DNA of 27,253 nt from an uncultured Coriobacteriales bacterium (GCA_903789505.1 CAIFEU010000014.1:1-27253), one strand, 5' to 3'. Shown: positions 8,209 through 16,340, counted from the first letter of the stretch. Notes: generated by a model from the letters alone, not told the origin. Numbers and translations: made by a program.

Positions 8209-9112
8209 GGCGGCGGCGCCTCCGACGACGCCTGCGGCAGCGGCCCTGGCCGAGGCGGCGGGCGGCAGCGTCGCGGGCGATGCCGACGCGCGGCCACGCG
8301 CGGCTTCAGTCTCCGCCCCGCGGCGTTCCGGCGCCCGCGGGGGCGTCGTCGTGCGCCGCACGAGGACGGCAATCGACGCGGCGATGGTGGTCCTGCTGCT
8401 GCTCCAGATGGGGCGGCAGCTGATGCCGAGCGCCGTGCACGAGGCGTGCGGGATTGCCCTGGGCGCACTCGCGGTGGCCCACGTCGTGCTGAACCGCCGC
8501 TGGTTCAGGGGGCTGGCGCGGGGCAGGTGGGACGCCGCCCGCGCGCTGCGCACCGTCATCGACGCTGCCTGCATCGCGATTCTGCTCGCCATGGTCGCGA
8601 GCGGGCTGGGGGCGAGCGGGTTTCTGCGTGATGTCGTCCCCGCCGTGGGACGCCCCTCGATGTACCGGGGCGCGCACATGACGTTCGTCTACCTGGCGCT
8701 GATCGTGTTCTCGCTCCCGCGCGGGCCCCCCGGGCCGCCCACGGCCGCGCGCGCCCGCGCGGCGCGCGGGGCCGGCCGGGGCCGCGCCCGCGCGCGGGAC
8801 GCCGACGCCCGGGCGGCGGCAGGCGTGCGAGGGGCGGCCCGCCGCGATGCCCGAGGCAATCTCCCTCTTGCCGCGCGCGTGGCGTCGCGCGTCGCTGTCG
8901 CGTCGCTCTGCGCGGTCGGCGCCTATGAGCTTGTGAACCTGCAGCTCATCCCCTACATCACGCATGCCGTGAGGTTCGCCTTCATCGACACGAGCACGCC
9001 CCTGGTGCCCTACCTCGCTCAGTATGCCTCCGTCATGGTGCTGTTCGCGACGCTGGGGCGCTGCCTCGACGGGCTGCTGACGCGCCTTGCGCGGCGCCGC
9101 CGGAGGGCGTGA
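8201..9112 (+). CDS. DUF4405-type membrane protein, cytochrome b-like
   Basis: This is a 303-residue integral membrane protein. The ATG at 8201 overlaps the flavodoxin stop by 8 nt, a typical translational-coupling arrangement. After an Ala-rich cytoplasmic-looking N-terminus (1-52), hydrophobic helices lie at about 56-75, 83-98, 117-137, 156-172, 228-250 and 270-287. His80 and His94 in HEACGIALGALAVAHVVLNRRWF-like spacing, together with His159, match the DUF4405 pattern, in which histidines are thought to bind b-type heme. The stretch that follows helix 4, where relatives usually carry an HLGLHW-like segment, is here replaced by a Pro/Arg/Ala-rich linker (173-220). Coupling with an exported flavodoxin suggests it passes electrons from the quinone pool to the flavoprotein; this is inference from context. 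No terminator is obvious after it. Confidence 0.75.
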   Translation: MSRAAAPPTTPAAAALAEAAGGSVAGDADARPRAASVSAPRRSGARGGVVVRRTRTAIDAAMVVLLLLQMGRQLMPSAVHEACGIALGALAVAHVVLNRRWFRGLARGRWDAARALRTVIDAACIAILLAMVASGLGASGFLRDVVPAVGRPSMYRGAHMTFVYLALIVFSLPRGPPGPPTAARARAARGAGRGRARARDADARAAAGVRGAARRDARGNLPLAARVASRVAVASLCAVGAYELVNLQLIPYITHAVRFAFIDTSTPLVPYLAQYASVMVLFATLGRCLDGLLTRLARRRRRA

Positions 9113-9236
9113 CGGTTGGGTTCGTTGCTGATATCCGGTCGCTGGAGTGCTACCGCTTCCACAATTCCTTTGAGGAGGCTTTTCTCACGTAACTTGCTAT
9201 ATACATAAATCAGAATGCCTTTCTGCTGAAGAGCTA

Positions 9237-9280
9237 TTGAGCATATTAGACAGCGCCTAATATCACGGCGCTTAATATCA
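9237..9280 (+). promoter_or_regulatory. AT-rich promoter region with direct and inverted repeats upstream of luxR-type gene
   Basis: A sharply AT-richer island spans about 9170-9290. Within it GCGCYTAATATCA occurs twice at 9253-9265 and 9268-9280 (period 15, one mismatch). ATATTAG at 9243-9249 is inverted relative to CTAATAT at 9257-9263. TTGAGC at 9237-9242 and TAATAT at 9258-9263 form a possible promoter with a short 15-bp spacer. The repeats could be binding sites, perhaps for the downstream regulator itself. Confidence 0.45.
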
Positions 9281-9379
9281 AGCTTGAACATCTCGCATCG
9301 TGGCTGAAGTGCCCAGCGGTCCCTCCCGCCGAGGCGGCTCCCGACGACGCGGGACTACTCACCAGGCAGGAGGCTGTCC

Positions 9380-10917
9380 ATGCAAGAGAGCGTCGACGCG
9401 AGCGACCGCGACGGGGGAGCGCCCGTCGTGTTCCCGATGCGCCTGGTGGGAATCTGTCTGCTGCTCGTATGGGACTGGGGCATACACGATGCGTCGACCC
9501 TGCGCCTGGTGGGAGGGGTGGCGGAGAATGCGCTCGACGTGTCGGGCGTCTCGGCGGTCTCCTACGTGGTGGCGAAGTGCCTCACGCTCGTCGTCCTTGC
9601 CCTGATGTTCAGGCGGCTCTGCCCGCTCTCGCGCCGTCGCGGCGTCATCGCGTGCGGCCTCACGGCGTTCCTGACGTCGACCGCGCTGCTGGTCCTGGTG
9701 GTGAACGCCGACCTGCTCGGTTGGGCTGCGGCGGACGCCTCCGCGCTAGCATCGGACGTCGAGCGCGGGCTGCTCGTCGTGGCGGGCGCGCTGGGCGGAT
9801 TCGGTTACGCGGTCGTGCTGCTCGTCTGGGCGGAGGTCTATGGCCGGCTGGGGATAGGACGCGTGCTGCTCTTCGGCGGAATCTCGTTTGTCGTCGGCCC
9901 GGTTTGTTACCTGTTCATCCGCGCGATGGAGGACCCGCGCAGCTCTTGGCGATGTGTCTGGTGAGCGTCGCTATCTATCCAACGTGCATCGCGAGCAGCA
10001 GCTATGTCGGTTCCGAGCCGAGCGATGAAGTCAGGAGGTCGCGCTACCCGTTCCCTTGGCAGCCGGTCGTCATCCTCGCGCTCATCGGGTTCATGACGAG
10101 GTTCGTGAACGCCTACATCCTCGACCCGACCCTCGCGAACACGCGCCAGATTGCCGAGATCGCAATCGGTGCCACGATTATCCTCTCGCTGGCGCTCGGC
10201 AGAAGGACGAGACCCGTCCTGCTGTCCAACCTCGCGCTGGTCGTGAGTGTCGCGGGGTGTGCGTGTGCGGCCGCATTCGGCGGCGTCGGGAGGGCCGTCG
10301 CCCCGCTGCTGTTCATGACGTGCTACCTGCTCCTGACGGTCTCTGTGCTTATTATGCTCGCCGACGTCTCCCACCAACAGGGCGTACCGAGCATGTACCT
10401 GTTCGGCCTCGCGTGTGCTGCCCGCGTCGCGATGGGCCGGCTCGGGGCGGAGGCCGGGGGCGCGCTCGCGCGCGGCTACACGGACGCGGCCGGCTCGGGG
10501 GCGGGGCTCGCCGGCGACTCCTCCGCTGCTCTCCCGCTGTTGGTGGCGGGCCTGACGATCATTCTGCTCTCGGGCGCGATGCTGCTGCGAGACCACCGCG
10601 GCGGGGGCTGGTCGCTCGAGGGCGTCGACATAAGAGAGGGGCGCCACATCCTGTCCGGTCACGAGCGTGTCGTCCGGGCGGTGGAAGCCGCTCGCTCGAC
10701 GCATCGCCTCACCGCCCGTGAGTCGGACGTCCTCGCGCTGCTGCTGGAAGGCGGGTCGTACCAGGACGTATGCCAGAGCCTCTTCCTCTCCATGAGCACG
10801 GTCAAGACCCACGCCCACCACGCCTACGAGAAGCTCGGCGTCCACAATCGCGACGAGGCGGCGGAGCTTCTGGGTGTGAGCGACGTCCTCGCAGGTGAGA
10901 AGTCAAGTACGAGATGA
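9380..10917 (+). pseudogene. LuxR-family regulator with multi-pass membrane N-terminus, frameshifted
   Basis: Two frames together encode one protein. The first frame starts at ATG 9380 behind a perfect AGGAGG (6 nt spacing) and runs to a stop at 9962-9964. The second supplies the rest to 10917. Joined near 9933 (MEDP followed by AQLLAMCLVSVAIYP), they give about 512 residues. The join is exactly restored by adding one C to the GGACCCGCGC run at 9931-9940. The N-terminal ~400 residues contain about 10-12 hydrophobic helices resembling an MFS-like sensor. The C-terminal ~60 residues (LTARESDVLALLLEG through STVKTHAHHAYEKLG) are a canonical LuxR/GerE DNA-binding domain. This architecture is common in Eggerthellaceae, often beside exported reductases, and a link to the reductase gene at 11144 is plausible. 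It may be a true pseudogene, a slippage-controlled gene, or a sequencing error. Confidence 0.8.
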
Positions 10918-11143
10918 GTACGAGACGCGCGTGGGCTTTTCCCTTCCGGGTGTCGCGAACGTTCTGACAATCTCATACCGCTCTCGAACTGGTCGAATCA
11001 CTCCAGCGCGGCGACGATCGGCTCAGCCGGGCGGGTCACGCCGATGCCGAGCCGCCGCGTCGTGCTCGTAGCTTCGCCTGCGTCCGATTCCGTTCCGGCA
11101 GGCTTGTCCATGGAGCGGACCGTTCGATCAGATGGGAGTCAGA

Positions 11144-13012
11144 ATGTCTTCACGCATTGGCTTTGACGGCGACCTCGAGGTGTTGGGTCGCGACGACGTC
11201 GCCTCGGGCGAGAGGGGAATGAGCAGAAGGAGCTTCGTTGGGTCGTCCGCGGCGGCGCTGGGGGCCATGGGGGCGGCGGCGATCGTCTGCCCGGCGCTTG
11301 CCCAGGCCAAGTCGGCGGGTTCATCGGCGGCTGACTCGGTGAGGGAGAATGGCCCCCTGTTCTCCAACCCGGGAACCTACTCGGCCACGGCGCCCGGCAG
11401 GAACGGGGACGTGGAGCTCGAGGTCGAGTTCACCGCCGATTCGATTGCCTCCATCACCGTCACGTCGACCAAGGAGACGCTGACGATCGGCGGCCAGGCG
11501 ATGGACATCTTGACCGAGCGCGCGCTCGACGGCCAGACCATCGAGCTCGACAACGTCTCGGGGGCCACGTTCAGCTCGAACGCGTTCATCAAAGCGCTCA
11601 AGGACTGTGTCGAGCAGGCAGGGGGCGATCAGGATGCGCTTTCGGTCGAGGTCGAGGTGGACGAGCCCGATTACGAGACCGATGCCGACGTGCTTGTGCT
11701 TGGGGCGGGCGCGGCCGGCCTGACCGCCGCCCTCACGGCGGCACAGGAGGGCGCCAAGGTCATCCTGCTCGAGAAGGGTGACATCGTCGGCGGCAACACG
11801 AACGCGGCGAACTCGGGAATCAACGCCGCGGAGTCGCAGGTCCAGATTGACGCGGGGTTGGAAGGGACGACCGTTGACGACCTGGTCGAGGTCCAGATGA
11901 ACAACGATCTGGCGCGCTCCGAGCTGGTCGACGCATTCGCGCAGGCCACCGGCGAGGTCGTCGACTGGCTTACCGGGCTGGGAGTCGTGTTCGAGACGAG
12001 CTCCGACAACCCGCTGCAGCTCTCTTGCACGAGTGACATTGCGCGCACCGGGGACTCGCTGGTCAAGGCGCTCCACGACGCGATTCTGCAGGATGACCGC
12101 GTCAGCCTGTACAAGGGCATTGCCGCGACGTCGCTCACGACCGACCCCGACGGCAGGGTGACGGGCGCCGTCGCAACCGACGCCTCCGGGCGGGAAGCCG
12201 AGTTCTCTGCCGGCGCCGTCATCGTCGCGACGGGCGGCTACGGGAAGAATCACGACATGGTGCTGCAGTATCGCCCGGACCTCGCGAACACAATCACCGA
12301 CGAGATTGCCCCGACGACCGGCGACGGATTCGTCATGACGACGGCCGTGGGCGCCGTGCCGGTCGATATGGGCGAGATTAACTTCCACGGCCATTGCGTC
12401 CCCGGGTACAGCATGATGTTCACTCGCGACGTGCCCGGAGGCCGCACCGCGCCCGCAGGCATCTACGTCAACGCCGAGGGCGAGCGCTTTGCCGACGAGA
12501 CGAGCTTCCCCAACGACGTCTACCAGCCCGTGCTCGACCAGACCGACGGCGCGGTGTTCCACGTCTTCCCCGAGACGTTCGTGACTGACGTAATTAAGGC
12601 GATGCTGGCGACGGGGTTCGCCTCGAAGGCCGACTCCCCCGAGGAGCTCGCCAAGGACCTCGGAGTCGACCCCGACGGCCTCTCCCAGACCGTGCAGGCA
12701 TGGAACGAGGACATCGCGAGCGGCGGTGACGAGCAGTTCGGGCGCACCGACGAGAACGCCGTCGCCCTGGAGGGCACGCTCTACGGCTACGAGTTCCACG
12801 ATGCCGTCCACTATTTCATGGGAGGCGTGCTTATCAACCCGAGCGCCCAGGTGGTCGATGAGAATGGCGACCCGATTCCGGGTCTGTACGCCGCGGGCGA
12901 GGTGACCGGGGGCATGCAGGGCACCACGCGCGTCGACGGAACCGGCCTCATGGACGGCTTCACGTTCGGCCGCATCGCCGGCAAGGCCGCCGCGGGCGAG
13001 GTGTTGGCGTAG
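11144..13012 (+). CDS. Tat-exported FMN/FAD fumarate reductase-like flavoprotein
   Basis: This 622-residue exported enzyme starts at ATG 11144, chosen because GGGAG lies 5 nt upstream; an in-frame ATG at 11132 is the alternative. A Tat signal (MSRRSFVGSS, residues 26-35, cleavage near ALAQA) is followed by an FMN-binding domain at about 75-155. Its SGAT motif (139-142) is where FMN is covalently attached to Thr142 in this family. An FAD-binding fumarate reductase/urocanate reductase type domain then runs from 180 to 622, with a GAGAAG dinucleotide fold. Residues equivalent to catalytic ones of soluble fumarate reductase are present: Arg448 in GERF, His556 in VHYFMGGV, and Arg596 in TTRVDGTG. 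It should reduce an unsaturated carboxylate or similar compound outside the membrane. The substrate is not determined. It has no heme motifs, so electrons must come from a separate donor. A strong terminator follows at 13033. Confidence 0.9.
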   Translation: MSSRIGFDGDLEVLGRDDVASGERGMSRRSFVGSSAAALGAMGAAAIVCPALAQAKSAGSSAADSVRENGPLFSNPGTYSATAPGRNGDVELEVEFTADSIASITVTSTKETLTIGGQAMDILTERALDGQTIELDNVSGATFSSNAFIKALKDCVEQAGGDQDALSVEVEVDEPDYETDADVLVLGAGAAGLTAALTAAQEGAKVILLEKGDIVGGNTNAANSGINAAESQVQIDAGLEGTTVDDLVEVQMNNDLARSELVDAFAQATGEVVDWLTGLGVVFETSSDNPLQLSCTSDIARTGDSLVKALHDAILQDDRVSLYKGIAATSLTTDPDGRVTGAVATDASGREAEFSAGAVIVATGGYGKNHDMVLQYRPDLANTITDEIAPTTGDGFVMTTAVGAVPVDMGEINFHGHCVPGYSMMFTRDVPGGRTAPAGIYVNAEGERFADETSFPNDVYQPVLDQTDGAVFHVFPETFVTDVIKAMLATGFASKADSPEELAKDLGVDPDGLSQTVQAWNEDIASGGDEQFGRTDENAVALEGTLYGYEFHDAVHYFMGGVLINPSAQVVDENGDPIPGLYAAGEVTGGMQGTTRVDGTGLMDGFTFGRIAGKAAAGEVLA

Positions 13013-13032
13013 GCGGCACTCCTGCAACGCCC

Positions 13033-13075
13033 AGCCTGCCTCGGGGGCAATCCCGAGGCAGGCTTTCTTGTCTTT
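13033..13075. terminator. Strong intrinsic terminator after the FMN/FAD reductase gene
   Basis: AGCCTGCCTCGGG at 13033-13045 is the perfect reverse complement of 13052-13064, with a 6-nt loop, followed by TTCTTGTCTTT. It begins 20 bp after the reductase stop. The TetR gene converges on it from the right (stop at 13094), so it may also serve that transcript, although the U-tract favours the plus strand. Confidence 0.9.
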
Positions 13076-13093
13076 GGCAGGGTGCCGTTATCT

Positions 13094-13837
13094 CTACCCT
13101 ACGCGGGGAGGCGTCCTCCAGTCGCAGGGGTCCGGCGCCGAGACCGCGCGCACGCCTGCGACGATGATGTCGATCCCGTCGAAGAAGGCCCGCTCGTCGT
13201 ACGCCCCCTCCGCCGCCTCCATCCACTCCTGGCCCTCGGGGTCGGGGCGGGGGGAGCCGTCGGATAGGCTCGCCAGCTCGGCCTGGATGAAGCCGCCCAG
13301 GAACGCGTCGACGATCCTCCAGAGTCGGCGCAGCGTCTCCGGCGGTATCCCCTGGGCCTCGTGCAGTCGGTATATTCGCTTCGTGTGCTCGATGAGCCCG
13401 GCCGAGTACCCGTTCGTCTCCACCTTGAACAGGTTGCATCGACGGTGGCGCAGGTACATCTGACGAATCGACGACATGGTGCGGCGCAGTGTGTCGTCCC
13501 ACCTCTCGCCGGGGATGGGGCTGGTGTCCACCTCCTGGAACGCCTTGGCCAGCGCCGCGACGCGCACGTCGGCGATGGAGTCGAAGTACGTGTACAGCGC
13601 CATGGGCGTCTTGCCCAGGCGGGCGGCGAGCTTGCGCGCGGAGACGTTCTCGATGCCGATCTCGTCCCCCAGGGTCAGCGCCTCGGCGGCGATCTGCTCG
13701 CGGGTGAGCGAGGGGGCCGCGCCGGGCGTCCCCGGCCTTCTCCCGTCGCGGCGTCCGCTCTCGGCGGCATTGCGACGCGGGCTCTCGCCCGTCTTTTGCG
13801 CCTGCCTCTCCGAAGCCTCGGTGGCGTCGGTCATCAT
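13094..13837 (-). CDS. TetR/AcrR-family transcriptional regulator
   Basis: This 247-residue regulator starts at the first of two adjacent ATG codons (13837, 13834) behind AGGAAGGGAG. Another start at 13921 would add 28 residues and has a GAGAGGGG box only 3-4 nt away. After a charged, disordered N-terminus (1-43) comes a TetR helix-turn-helix (44-90: LTREQIAAEAL, then VSARKLAARLGKTPMALYTYF). The C-terminal ligand-binding region (about 95-247) includes SIRQMYLRHRRCNLFKVETNGYS and a helix-rich dimerisation part. It is divergently transcribed from the FAD reductase gene at 14205, and the shared 367-bp region contains two palindromes on a promoter. It probably represses that gene and itself until an inducer, perhaps the enzyme substrate, is present. 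This last point is inference. Confidence 0.88.
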   Translation of the reverse strand: MMTDATEASERQAQKTGESPRRNAAESGRRDGRRPGTPGAAPSLTREQIAAEALTLGDEIGIENVSARKLAARLGKTPMALYTYFDSIADVRVAALAKAFQEVDTSPIPGERWDDTLRRTMSSIRQMYLRHRRCNLFKVETNGYSAGLIEHTKRIYRLHEAQGIPPETLRRLWRIVDAFLGGFIQAELASLSDGSPRPDPEGQEWMEAAEGAYDERAFFDGIDIIVAGVRAVSAPDPCDWRTPPRVG

Positions 13838-14204
13838 GGGCTCCCTTCCTGTCGCTTCCTGGCCCAATGCCCCGAGGGCGTCTGAGGGCCTGTCGGAATC
13901 GGGCGCCCGAACTCGACCCATTATCCCCTCTCGCCCGCCCTGCGTGTGCCTGTCCGAGAAAAGGCATCCGGATTGCGTGCGCCGGATGCGCGCGCCGACT
14001 GCGTGCGCACGGAGCCGCTCCCGCCCGATGCGGCGAATTCGCCTTCGCGAGCCGTTGCGCGCGAATGATATACGCCGTATAGTACTCCCTGTTGCCAGTT
14101 TCCGTACACTGTACGCCAATTGGGGGCACTGGACGCGCTCGAGGCCGGGGGAGCCGGCGCGCTGCGCGGATGCGACCGAGGGAAGATGGGAAGGGGAATC
14201 GACG
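13838..14204. other. Divergent control region, TetR gene / FAD reductase gene
   Basis: This 367-bp region has no convincing gene. Frames on both strands are open but lack conserved character. Its AT-richest part, about 14060-14120, carries the promoter and palindromes listed separately. The reductase leader from about 14090 to 14204 is roughly 115 nt. Confidence 0.55.
14055..14115 (+). promoter_or_regulatory. Promoter and likely TetR operators of the FAD reductase gene
   Basis: TTGCGC at 14055-14060 and TATAGT at 14078-14083 are separated by 17 bp. The 13-bp perfect palindrome TATACG-C-CGTATA at 14069-14081 overlaps the spacer and the -10 element. A second 13-bp inverted repeat, CGTAC-ACT-GTACG, lies at 14103-14115, its centre 34 bp further on. 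Binding at the first site would block RNA polymerase. The divergent TetR protein is the natural candidate. Confidence 0.6.
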
Positions 14205-16253
14205 ATGCGAATTGACGACGCGAGGAACGGGGAAGTCGAGGGCGCGTCTGCCTGCTCCGAGGCGAGGGTGTGCTCCGTCTCGCGCAGGGGCCTCATCGCG
14301 GGCGCGACGCTCGGGGCGGCCGCCATGGGAGTAGCGGGCGGCATGGGCGCCGCCCGCGCGTTCGGCGCGGACTCGGGCTCGGGCGCGGCGGATGCCGGCT
14401 CGAGCGCGGCAAAAGACGCGACCGCCGAGGCTGGTGCCGCCGACTACGTGAACATCTACGCAGACGGTGTCAACCTCATGCCCGCCCGCAAGGCGACCTG
14501 CCCCGGCCCCCAGGGGCCGGTCGCGTTCGAGTCGCGCCAGATCGACGAGGGCGAAATCGTCCGCACGGAGGAGTTCGACCTCGTCGTGGTGGGCGCCGGC
14601 ATCGGTGGCCTCATGGCGACGCTCAAAGCGGCCGACATGGGCGCGAACGTTCTGCTGCTCGAGAAGATGACGCGCGGCCGCGGCTGCTTCGAGTGCTTCG
14701 GCGCGGTGGGCGCGAAGTGCCAGGAGGGCACCGAGATCGACAAGACCGCCCTGCTCGACGAGATCCTGCGCAGCGCCTACTACCGCACCCGTCCCGAGCC
14801 TGCCGTCACCTACGTGAACCGCTCCGGCGAGGCGACGGACTTCTGGCAGGAGATGCTCGACAAGGGCAGCAACGGGTTCAAGATCACCAAGGTCGAGCAG
14901 ACCCCGTCCACGTGCGGCTTCCCGGCGATGACCCAGCTGATCGACTCCGAGCTCGGGTTCTACGACTCGCCCGCTCTGCCTGCGGACGCGGGCTCGCGCT
15001 CCGGGCTCTCCGGCATCTACGTGTGCCTGGAGATGCAGGAGGTGGCGAAGAGCGCCTACGACAACGTCGACATGCGCTTCTCGACCCCTGCCGTGCAGCT
15101 CACCACCGATGGCTCCGGTGCGGTGACCGGCGTAATCGCCAAGGACGCCGACGGCTACTTCCGCGTGAGCTCGAAGCTCGGCGTGATCCTGGCGACCGGC
15201 GGCTACGACGCCAACCCGCGCCTGATGGAGGCCTGGACGCGCCCCGAGGACTACGCTACCTCGAGCTGGTGGAACCCGAGCTGGGGCACGACGGGCGACG
15301 GCCACATGATGGGCCTTGCCGTTGGCGCCCAGATGGACTCGGTCCCTCAGCCGGTCATGAACTTCCGCTGGGGCACGCCCGACTCCTTTGCCGACGCGCG
15401 CACCTGGAACGCCGTGTACTTCGGCATCCTGGTCAACGGGCGCGGAAGGCGCTTCGTGCGCGAGGACCTGCCGTTCCAGTGCGTCTCCAACGCGCAGAAC
15501 GCCCAGCCCGCCTACGGCAAGAACTGCTGGTACGTCTTCGACGAGGGCATGATGGAGGGCATGCAGGACGCCGTCGAGGAGTTCGAGGACAAGGGCTGGC
15601 TGTACGAGGGTGCCACCCCCGAGGAGCTCGCCGAGAACGTGGGAATCGACCCGCAGGGCCTCTCGGCGACGCTCGAGGAGTACGCCGCGGGGTTCGAGGC
15701 GGGTGCCGACGCGCTCGGCCGCGACCTGACGCAGACGATGCCGTTCACCGGGGGCAAGCTCTACGCCTTCGTGAGCAACTCCAACGTCCTCGCGACCGTG
15801 GGCGGCCTGACCATCGACGGCAACTGTCAGGTGCTCGACACCTCTGACAGGCCGATTCCCGGCCTCTGGGCGTGCGGCAACGCGAGCGGCAACTTCTTCG
15901 CCGGCAACTACCCGCGCCACATCCCCGGCACCAGCATCGGCCGCGCGATAACCTTCGGCTACGTCGCTGCGGAGAGCGCCGTCAACGGCGTCCAGGGCGA
16001 GGACCCGCTCGTCGACAGCAAGGCGCCGGCGCTGGCGAGCTACGACCCGTCGGCAGCGGACCCGAGCGCCGCGGTCGCCGACGACGCGCTCGGCGTCTGG
16101 GACCCCGCGAACCCGATTCACGGCTCGAGCTTGGCATACACCGACGCCGACATCGCCGTGGCGACCCAGAGCTGCGACAACTGCCACGCGTATCGCCCGG
16201 GCGACTCCACCGTCGCCGACGGCATGACGTTCTCGGCCTCCGCCGACAAGTAG
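14205..16253 (+). CDS. Tat-exported FAD-binding reductase with C-terminal CxxCH motif
   Basis: This 682-residue protein starts at ATG 14205 behind GGGAAGGGGA. A Tat signal is seen at 26-54 (SRRGLIAGATLG, then a hydrophobic stretch to ARAFGA). An FAD-binding oxidoreductase domain spans about 122-595: VVGAGIGG (128-135), LLLEK, ILATGGYDANP (328-337), GRRFVRED (414-421), and a C-terminal FAD segment GNASGNFFAGN through SIGRAITFGY. It belongs to the fumarate reductase/succinate dehydrogenase flavoprotein superfamily. It lacks an N-terminal FMN domain, and the position usually held by a catalytic His before the GG motif reads NVLATVGG. So fumarate is an unlikely substrate, and a different acceptor is expected. 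A 60-residue tail ends in SCDNCHAYRPG (CxxCH at 657-661), a c-type heme attachment motif. The divergent TetR gene probably controls it. Confidence 0.9.
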   Translation: MRIDDARNGEVEGASACSEARVCSVSRRGLIAGATLGAAAMGVAGGMGAARAFGADSGSGAADAGSSAAKDATAEAGAADYVNIYADGVNLMPARKATCPGPQGPVAFESRQIDEGEIVRTEEFDLVVVGAGIGGLMATLKAADMGANVLLLEKMTRGRGCFECFGAVGAKCQEGTEIDKTALLDEILRSAYYRTRPEPAVTYVNRSGEATDFWQEMLDKGSNGFKITKVEQTPSTCGFPAMTQLIDSELGFYDSPALPADAGSRSGLSGIYVCLEMQEVAKSAYDNVDMRFSTPAVQLTTDGSGAVTGVIAKDADGYFRVSSKLGVILATGGYDANPRLMEAWTRPEDYATSSWWNPSWGTTGDGHMMGLAVGAQMDSVPQPVMNFRWGTPDSFADARTWNAVYFGILVNGRGRRFVREDLPFQCVSNAQNAQPAYGKNCWYVFDEGMMEGMQDAVEEFEDKGWLYEGATPEELAENVGIDPQGLSATLEEYAAGFEAGADALGRDLTQTMPFTGGKLYAFVSNSNVLATVGGLTIDGNCQVLDTSDRPIPGLWACGNASGNFFAGNYPRHIPGTSIGRAITFGYVAAESAVNGVQGEDPLVDSKAPALASYDPSAADPSAAVADDALGVWDPANPIHGSSLAYTDADIAVATQSCDNCHAYRPGDSTVADGMTFSASADK

Positions 16254-16287
16254 GGATCGGCGGCATCGGAAGCGGCGTCGTCCGCCA

Positions 16288-16333
16288 TCGACCGGCCCTC
16301 CTTCCTAGAATACAATGTATTCAGGAAGGAGGG
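16288..16333 (+). promoter_or_regulatory. Toxin-antitoxin promoter with large palindromic operator
   Basis: TCGACC at 16288-16293 and TACAAT at 16311-16316 are separated by 17 bp. The promoter is overlaid by an inverted repeat of about 20 bp per arm: CGGCCCTCCTTCCT then GAATAC on the left, GTATTC then the complementary arm on the right, with one bulged A and a 3-nt centre AAT. The right arm also contains the antitoxin ribosome binding site AAGGAGGG (16326-16333). Such a dyad fits autorepression by the antitoxin-toxin complex. Confidence 0.65.
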
Positions 16334-16340
16334 CCGACTC

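Noticed and set aside
9019..9291. A 90-residue minus-strand frame beginning in the AT-rich island
   Set aside because: It overlaps the end of the DUF4405 gene antisense. Its first half merely reflects the AT-rich island, and I recognise no conserved features.
10906..10925. AGTACGAGA direct repeat (11-bp period) at the end of the LuxR gene
   Set aside because: It spans the stop codon and has only two short units; with no promoter nearby, a PHO-box-like role is not supported.
12960..16187. A 1075-residue open frame on the minus strand across the TetR and FAD reductase genes
   Set aside because: It is antisense to, or out of frame with, two recognisable genes, is Arg/Ala/Gly-rich without domains, and exists because stop codons are rare at this base composition.
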